From Cheiracanthium punctorium (taxonomy: Eukaryota; Arthropoda; Arachnida; Araneae; Cheiracanthiidae): DNA of 64,000 bases. Below the pieces are notes generated by a model that saw only the letters and a program-made list of their open reading frames with translations, ran no database searches and was not told where the DNA came from. Shown piece after piece: positions 57,555-64,000 of this stretch (position 1 is its first letter; each line of letters begins with the position of its first letter). A program made the position numbers and the translations under genes. Where the stretch lies: contig JAWZYV010000674.1 in assembly GCA_038373885.1 (NCBI GenBank), positions 296,061 to 360,060 of the forward strand, in the 5' to 3' direction.

Positions 57555-57902
57555 ATAAATATAGTTTAAAAAAACAGAAAAACATGCTTTAGTGATAAAT
57601 TGAACTAACTAAAAAGTGAAAAATAATTCTTAATACAGAAATAAATTAATGAACTAAAAATAGTAGTATTGTGAAAAAAGCGTGGGGTGCTCCATATATC
57701 AGTACCTGAGAATATTCGATCGGTACCATTAGTACAAAAATGATACAAAAAATACAGCACAAAGCGCCCCACACTTTTTTTCACAATAATACTATTTTTT
57801 GTTCATTAATTTATTTCTATATTAAGAATTATTTTTTACTTTTTAGTTAGTTCAATTTATCACTAAGGCGTGTTTTTTAGTTTTTTTAAACTATATTTTT
57901 AT
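57555..57902. repeat. Long hairpin with about 137-bp arms
   Basis: The left arm (57555-57691) and right arm (57763-57902) are near-complementary over their length (shared AGTGATAAATTGAACTAACT and ATAAATTAATGAAC). A 71-nt loop contains CGATCGGTACC. A diverged copy of part of the left arm lies just upstream (57500-57550). Transcripts crossing it would form long double-stranded RNA. Confidence 0.85.
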
Positions 57903-58373
57903 TTTATAAAATACGAGAGGGTAGGGAAAAAAACGTCTAGATGCAACTAAATAAGAACAACAACTGAAATCACGTGGTTGTCACGTATTGATAGAAGCCA
58001 AGCAGTTACGCAAACTGAACGAATTTTCGTAGAGTTAGGGACTTTTATCACATTTACCAATACCACTTGATAATTATGCAAACAAACCGGTTAATTTGAT
58101 AAATTTTCAAAAATTTATCATATTTACCGAATTTAGTGGTGATTATGCATAATCACCGGTTATTATATATAATCACCGGATTAATCACATTTACCGTAAC
58201 ATATATATAACACGGGGAATGTTTATTTCTAGTAAGGTAGCACAAGAAAATGATGTACGAACAGAATATTGTTTGTGCGTAATCCAAATGCACGAAAAGT
58301 TTACGGTATGCAAATTTGACAAAAGTCGGCAATAAGCTTGAAGTAGTTTCCTTTTAAAAACCCAATTTTCGTC

Positions 58374-58779
58374 ATTATTATTTTATTTTAATTTACATTT
58401 ACTTTTTTCTTTGGAATTATAAGATACGAGAGAGAGAAATGTCTAAGATCCATTGCTGTCACTGCTATTTTCAGCAGTTAAACTAAGTTCCGAAGCGTAA
58501 AAATAGTTTTCTTTTACATTCAAGATAACCCTCTAAATTATTTTTAGAGGGCTATCTTAAGAATAATAGAATAATAATTATTATTCTTAATTTATAAATT
58601 TATTTTATACTTGATTTACATTTTATTTTAATTCACATTTACTTATTTCTTTGTGATTTTAAGACTCGAGAGAAAGAAATGTCAAAGATCTATTGCTCTT
58701 ACTGCTATTCTCAGCAGTTAAACTAAGTTCAGAAGCGTAAAAATAGCTTTCTTTTACATTCAAGATAACCCTCTAAATA
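58374..58779. repeat. Direct duplication of about 160 bp with a hairpin between
   Basis: The block from TTTATTTTAATTTACATTTA to AAGATAACCCTCTAAA occurs at about 58374-58539 and 58619-58779. Between them TTTAGAGGGCTATCTT makes a hairpin with the end of copy 1 (58524-58560). Confidence 0.8.
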
Positions 58780-60047
58780 TACCTTACTACTGTGCTCGTA
58801 TATTTTCGAAAGAGAAACAAGGAATCACCGCTGCAATACAAATAACACTTCCGAGCAGCAAAAATTCTCAAAATCCGTAATTAATTATAAAAACGGAAGC
58901 GTCGTCTGATTCCGAATGCTTGTCCTGTGCTATCTAATGCACCTTTCACAACTTTCATTTCTGTTTCTCAATAATGATCCCGACCTTCCCTGGGCTGATC
59001 ACAATTCCGCGTACGTAAAATTCATGACGAAGTGTCGAAAATGCCGCCTCTTTTTCTTGATCAAGGCACAAGTTCATAAAGAACTGGCTTTTCCCTTGAT
59101 TCCACCTTGCACAATGATCATAAAAAGGCCATCAGGAAAAAGGATTGCAACGTAGCAGACTTTTCCGATACTTGGGCAAAGATTGGGAAGAGCCAGAATC
59201 AATAAAATCTTCCTTTCCTCATTTGTCGGAAAATAAATCGCGCGCTATTAGTGAAGTCCGTATAGCGCGACGAAAGAAACAATCGATTGACGCTTGTTTG
59301 GGGTTGTCGGTGGATTTGCATACGACAGAAATATTGGTTCCCCAAAACTCTTCCCCTAGCTGATGGCCGCGTCAAATAACAAAACTTTTATTTCCATTTT
59401 AAATCTGTATTTAACCTGGCGACATAAAATGTAGATACTTATTCTAATCAGTTGGAAAAACTCCCTGAAAAGCTATACATATGTATTAGCTCTCGCTCTT
59501 TCAGTTCTCCCGTCCAAACTCTAAAGGCGGAATATAATTGCTAGGCTGGAGCGATAAGGGCCCGTAACCAAACTGAGTAACGGCCATTTAAGAACTTAGA
59601 CATTTAGAAAAAAAAAATACATAAAGTTTACCGATGAAATATTTCATTGCTTTATGTTTAACGCACGGATACGGATTTCACTTTTTTTTTTATGGTCTTA
59701 CTTTTTGAAACTCCTTTTTTTTTCCAAAGTGGTTTGTCCTTTTTAACTGTCGTGTGTAATTACAGATGATTACTTTTCAAAGCTTTTCTTCATCGGCAGT
59801 GTATTATAGTAAGTTTAGTCACATAAATAGTCTGTAATGTAGTTAAAATTTAGGAACACTACTCTGCTTACAAAATTTAATTAGGACCAGGAATTTAAAT
59901 ATAAAACATCTAAATTAGCATTTCAAAATGTTTTTGTATAATAAATGTGTAAGCTAAGAAACTATGGGCAAAAATATTGTTTAATTTCATATAATAAAAC
60001 AACGATCTACAGATCTATAATAAAAAATATTATTCCATGCATCCGTA
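58780..60047. other. Low-AT island, unrecognised
   Basis: Frames at 58916-59155 and 59145-59363 (+) are richer in GC than their surroundings and slightly protein-like, with no motif I recognise. Nothing else supported. Confidence 0.3.
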
Positions 60048-60570
60048 CAGAGGGTGTCCCAAAAATGTGGTAACGGGATTTGATTCTTTATCTATTAGAG
60101 AAAAGTGGGCACTGTAAATAGAAAAATAATGTTCAAAATAAGGTCGGAAATATGACTCCGTTAAGAAAAAATTCCTCTCGTTCATTTACAAAATGTTATA
60201 CTTTTTAAATTTGTATACGACCCCCGTACAAAAACCTTCCCGATTAGTAAAATGTGCCTCATAAACTAATGAGGTGATGTACCAAATTTGAGTCTTTCAT
60301 CATACAACGTCGCAGAGATATCTTTTAAGGTAGGTGATTGGGAACTATACATGATTTTAAATGTAAACGTTTATTGTTAGAGTAGAAAAAAAAAAAAGAA
60401 AGATTTTCTTTCGTTATTTCTGTACGACCCCTGAAGCGATCATTCGACGGGATTTTTTCCCTTCGAGAGCCATGGAAAAGTGGTTTAAATCAGAGTTATA
60501 TTTATCTTCATATCTCTGACACTTTATAAGGTATAATTCTAAAATTTTGTATGTGGAAGTGTAAATTTTT
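60048..60570 (+). mobile_element. CAGGGTGT-family MITE, copy 2, truncated
   Basis: It starts CAGAGGGTGTCCCAAAAATG and shares about 95 bp (TTCTTTATCTATTAGAGAAA, GTTCAAAATAAGG) with the terminal repeats of copy 3, plus interior blocks (CGACCCCCGTACAAAAACC, CTTTCATCATACAACGTC). The right terminal repeat is missing. Confidence 0.7.
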
Positions 60571-61576
60571 TAAATGAAGAGTGCAACATCACGTACAAGT
60601 AATGTATTGCAAAGTAATATGCAAAAATTTATTTTTGAAACTTAATTGCAAAATACTATTTTGTGTATAAAAATGTAAATTAGCTTTTCCTTAATTTACA
60701 AACTAAGCAAGAAATTTGCATGCAGTATTGTATATTAAAATGTCTTTCTTTACAAACTAAGCAAATGACTCAATTGGAAAAAATCGCATTAAAGCAAAAC
60801 TTGCTATACAGAAATCTAATCATGGGGTTCCTAGAAAATTGTTTAGTTGGGAATCAAACGCTATTCATAAAATTTTCAATCAAAATTTCTTCAATTTATA
60901 CAGATTTTAATTTTTTCTACAGAGTTGTTAATTATTTGGATTTAGTCTCTGGGACTTTTAATACATGTATGATTATAAATTCAGAAACTTCGTTACCTTG
61001 AGATTTCAATTTTTACTAACTAGTTATGGAAAGACTTCAGAGTTTTATAATAAATTGGATTCTAAAATTTTTTCCAGCTTTTACCTTGATGTGATAATTT
61101 ATCGTATAACTTCGGATATATGGTTTTCGAAATATATTTACGCAACATACCACAGGTAAGGATAAATGACCAGAAATACTTTACTTCCCTTGACATTTAA
61201 TACGCGCAGTAAAAAGACAGAGATTTTTTTATATCTACATACGTCAATAAGAACTTTAAAAAATTTAACGTTTTAGGAAAATTTAATTGACTGATTAGCA
61301 GGAAATTTTGCAGTGAATTATATTCCAAGTATTATTTTTAATGCATCATTCAAATTTAAGAGCTATTGTTACAGGTGGGAAATATTAAGATGTCATTTTA
61401 AAGGATGCGCTTGCAAAAAATTTTCAGCACTTTATTATTGCGATAAAATATAAAAAATATTAATGTCACACTCGAAGAAGTCAAAATGTCTTTTGCAACA
61501 TGAAAATTAAGATAATTTCAAAAATGTTTTTAAAAATATTTTTAACATTATCAATCTTAGAATAATTTAAAATATA
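60571..61576. other. AT-rich DNA, nothing recognised
   Basis: TTTACAAACTAAGCAA occurs twice (about 60697 and 60750). The open frame at 60720-61001 has no motif. Confidence 0.35.
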
Positions 61577-62261
61577 GGGTGTCCCAAAAATATGCTAACA
61601 CGCTGTGATTCTTTACCCATTAGAGATAAAATGGGCGATGTTAATTGAAAAAATGTTCAAAATAAGGTATTAAAAAAGTTACCTTAAGAAAAAATTCCTT
61701 TCCTTCATTTTCTAAAAGTAACTTTCTCTAAATTTATATAAAACCCCCCGTACAAAAAAAACAAGGTAAAATGTTCCTCATACACTAATTAGGAGATGTA
61801 CACATTTTCAGACTTTTATCATAAAACGTCTCAGAGATATCTTTTAACAAAGATGGCCAAGAGCTGCATATGAATTTGAATGTAAACGCTTATTGCTAGA
61901 GAGCAAAAAAGTATTTTCTTTTACAATTTCTGTACCATCCGACGTGATTTTTTCCTTTCGAGATCCATGGATACGTGATTTAAGTCAACATATATTTATC
62001 TTCATGTCTCTGACACTTTTTTGGATAAAACTTTCAAATTTTTTGCATCACTTCATTATTATTTGAGGCTCATTTTACTAAGTGAGACCTTTTTGTAGGA
62101 AGGTGGTCTACAAATTTAAAATACGTAACTTTTTGAAAATTAACGAACGGAAAGCAGTCTTTTTTTCCTACCTTATTTTGAACGTTATTTCAATTAATAT
62201 TGCCCACTTTTCTGTAATAGATAAAGAGTCACAGCTTTTACCACCTTTTTAGGATACCCTG
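61577..62261. mobile_element. CAGGGTGT-family MITE, copy 3, complete
   Basis: Inverted ends of about 95 bp (GGGTGTCCCAAAAATATGCT at left; right, reverse-complemented, CAGGGTATCCTAAAAAGGTG) enclose non-coding DNA, with TA on both sides. The first two or three bases of the left end are lost. Confidence 0.75.
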
Positions 62262-62326
62262 TATAAAAAGAAAAAATTTCTACATTCAGAAATCTGAAGT
62301 TCCAAGTACTAAAACATCGTCATCTA

Positions 62327-63831
62327 CACTCATGTCCATAAATTAAGGATAATGAAGTTCAGGCAAAGAAAGAGAAAGAAGCAAAACAAATTTGAGTTAT
62401 TTGTAAAGTCTATTCATTAAACAAAAAGTAAAGAGCAAAAAAGATGCTATATGTTTGACATAATTAATAAAAATTGCAAGTTTTACTCCCTTGACCAAAT
62501 TTCAAAAAAGAACCTATTTACAAAAAACAGTATAACATGGTTAGTAGGATGGTTAATACGGAGTATGTCTCCCGGACGATGCAATACAGGCCTGACAACG
62601 CCTAGGCATGCTGAGTATCAAATGATCAATCTGATCTTGGGGAATATTACACCACTCATCAAGCAATGCACTCCGAAATTCCGGTAGACAGGTGGGAGGG
62701 GGTTGACGGGCTGCAATTCGTCGGCCAAGCATATCCTACACATGCTCTATTGGATTCAAGTCCGGTGAGTATGCTGGCCAATGCATACGGGTGATATCCT
62801 CCGATTGAAGGCATTCGTCTACAATGTTTGCACGGTGAGGACGGGCGTTGTCATCCATAAACACAAATTCAGCACCCATGGCGCCCCGAAACAAACGTAC
62901 ATGTTGTTCCAGAATGACATCCCGATAGATGTGGCCTGTCATCGTTACACTCTGAACATGCAGGTCAATTCTGGAACCAAGAATAATTCCTCCCCAAACG
63001 AGCCATCCTGCACCACCGTAACGGTGTCTTTCAATGGTGTTCTCTTGGTGGTAACGGGTACCTGGCGCTCTCCAGATGAATGTCTAGAGAGAATCAGACT
63101 CCAAACTAAACCTGGACTCGTCGGAAAACATCACACAAGACCACTGTTGCGGTGTCCACAATGCATGCTCTCTACTCCAGGTTAATCGCAGGCGACAGTG
63201 AGTTGCGGTAAGTGGAACACATCTGACAGGCCTACGAGCATATAGACCAATGTGCCCTAAGCGTCTGTACACGGTCTGCCTTGAAACTGTCGTACCGGTA
63301 GCTGAAGAGAGCTGACGAGACAGGTCTGATGCTGTACTCCGTCTGTTTCTTTTGGCAGTAACTGCCAAATAGCGGTCCTCATTCGGCGTTGTAACTCGGG
63401 GGCGACCTGTGCTGTAACGTCTACTCACATTACCATCATCTTGGAATCGTTGCCAAAGCCTGGAGATGACACTCTGGGCGATTCCAAGTTCCTCGGATAC
63501 TTCCAGCTGGGTACGTCCACATTCCAGTCGTCCGATAATTCTGCCACGTAAAACATCATCCAAATGCCTCCTTTGTGCCATAACTATGCGGTTTTTGCAC
63601 TGAAAGGCTTTCACAGCGCTTGTGAACAATTTTACTTCTTTGCCACCATTCCTTATATACCCCTCTCTTACACTCTCGTCATTGTGACGTACCATCCACG
63701 CCATCTGGTGGTTTCCTGTAATTTGCATATTCTTCTTCAAGATGTGTGTGATCATTCCACAGGTGAAATTTTTATTTTAGAGATCAATTTCTGTGTGATT
63801 CTGAATTATCCTTAATTTATGGACATGAGTG
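62327..63831 (-). mobile_element. Tc1-like transposon 2
   Basis: Its ends, beginning CACTCATGTCCATAAATT, are identical inverted repeats over about 27 bp and are flanked by TA (62325-62326 and 63832-63833). Total length 1,505 bp. It carries one transposase gene with two stop codons and no frameshift. Confidence 0.94.
62553..63581 (-). pseudogene. Tc1-like transposase, full length with two stop codons
   Basis: From MAQRRHLDDVLRG at 63581 to TPY and TAA at 62553 the frame holds 342 codons plus the stop, without frameshift. Only two internal TAG codons occur, at codon 166 (63086-63084, after SLESDSL) and codon 282 (62738-62736, after NPIEHV). The N-terminus has paired helix-turn-helix sequence (EVSEELGIAQSVISRLWQRF) and a GRPR-type linker (STGRPRVTTP). 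The catalytic domain keeps FSDESRF, MDDNARPHRAN and NPIEH, with 34 residues between the second Asp and Glu. Either stop truncates the protein before or within the catalytic core, so it is inactive but recently so. Closely similar proteins are, as I recall, abundant in spiders. Confidence 0.93.
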
Positions 63832-63833
63832 TA

Positions 63834-64000
63834 TATGAGCTGTAAAGTGATTTTATTTCTTCGTTGCAATACAAGAGCAAGAAAGCACGACAAAACACAT
63901 TATGTATTTCTACTAAACATCTGTGGCCTTTTAGAGGAAAGATAATTTTCAGCGTCAAATTTTTAGGGTCGAATAAAGAAGGCTTCCTTTTCTTTTTATC
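63834..64000. other. Window end, nothing recognised
   Basis: AT-rich sequence without features. Confidence 0.4.

Larger units (their letters stand above)
55718..58201 (-). mobile_element. Ginger-like transposon with 157-bp TIRs
   Basis: Both ends read TGTTACGGTAAA inward and remain inverted repeats for about 157 bp (55718-55874 and 58044-58201). Within them GGTAAATRTGATAAAT-type motifs recur. The element is flanked by tata (possibly tatata). TGT...ACA ends with a 4-bp duplication fit Ginger-type DDE elements. The only coding trace is the C-terminus at 56233-56683. The rest of the interior holds a MITE and a long hairpin. Confidence 0.8.

Noticed and set aside
58916..59363. Host exons in the GC-richer stretch
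   Set aside because: Two adjacent short frames, no consistent splice sites and no recognisable motif. Left as unassigned.

Overview
This 64 kb window is AT-rich eukaryotic DNA that is almost entirely mobile-element sequence. I found no multi-exon host gene; one 51-codon open segment at 3267-3419 (-) is a weak exon candidate. There are no bacterial-type operons, real tRNA or rRNA genes, or CRISPR arrays. An arthropod host, probably an arachnid, is the best guess. It rests on remembered resemblance of the Tc1-like, SCAND3/ZBED5-like hAT, Jockey-like and KRBA2/Ginger-like coding pieces to repeats common in spider genomes, and no search was run.

Layout. 1-8.1 kb is mostly featureless AT-rich DNA with a foldback repeat (3705-3925) and a hAT-type MITE (5786-6253). 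8.1-12.3 kb holds a hAT element with a triplicated transposase C-terminus, two members of a foldback family with AGGGATGG ends and about 10-bp target duplications, and two tRNA-derived SINEs. 14.2-15.7 kb is a dead mariner. 18.6-23.1 kb is a 4.5 kb hAT element with a perfect 8-bp target duplication, inserted in an older repeat. A Tc1 element follows (23.7-25.2 kb), then a long-TIR foldback with a 9-bp duplication, inserted inside a SINE (26.2-27.8 kb). 29.9-31.4 kb is a tandem array of about 153-bp units bounded by a small hairpin and a GACAGA-rich tract. A short element with TGTTACGG ends lies at 34.0-34.8 kb, and a GTCAC-rich element at 35.6-37.2 kb.

37.8-43 kb, minus strand, is a nearly complete Jockey-type LINE. 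Its ORF2 (endonuclease plus reverse transcriptase, 839 aa) is open, but ORF1 has at least four frame changes. 48.1-49.5 kb holds a long-TIR MITE and a solo LTR. 50.2-52.3 kb, minus strand, is an open reverse-transcriptase frame of Penelope-like type with no ATG at its 5' end. 53-55.2 kb is a decayed hAT-like gene. 55.7-58.2 kb is a Ginger-like element with 157-bp TIRs that keeps only the cysteine-rich C-terminus of its transposase and contains a 156-bp hAT MITE and a hairpin with about 137-bp arms. 60-64 kb has two copies of the long-TIR MITE and a second Tc1 element with long, apparently identical ends and two stop codons.

The only frames that look able to encode full-length proteins are LINE ORF2 and the Penelope-like RT. 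Most other elements are recognised by inverted termini plus target duplications that I read base by base. Nested insertions give relative ages: SINE before foldback, SINE before long-TIR foldback, older repeat before hAT, Ginger before its internal MITE.
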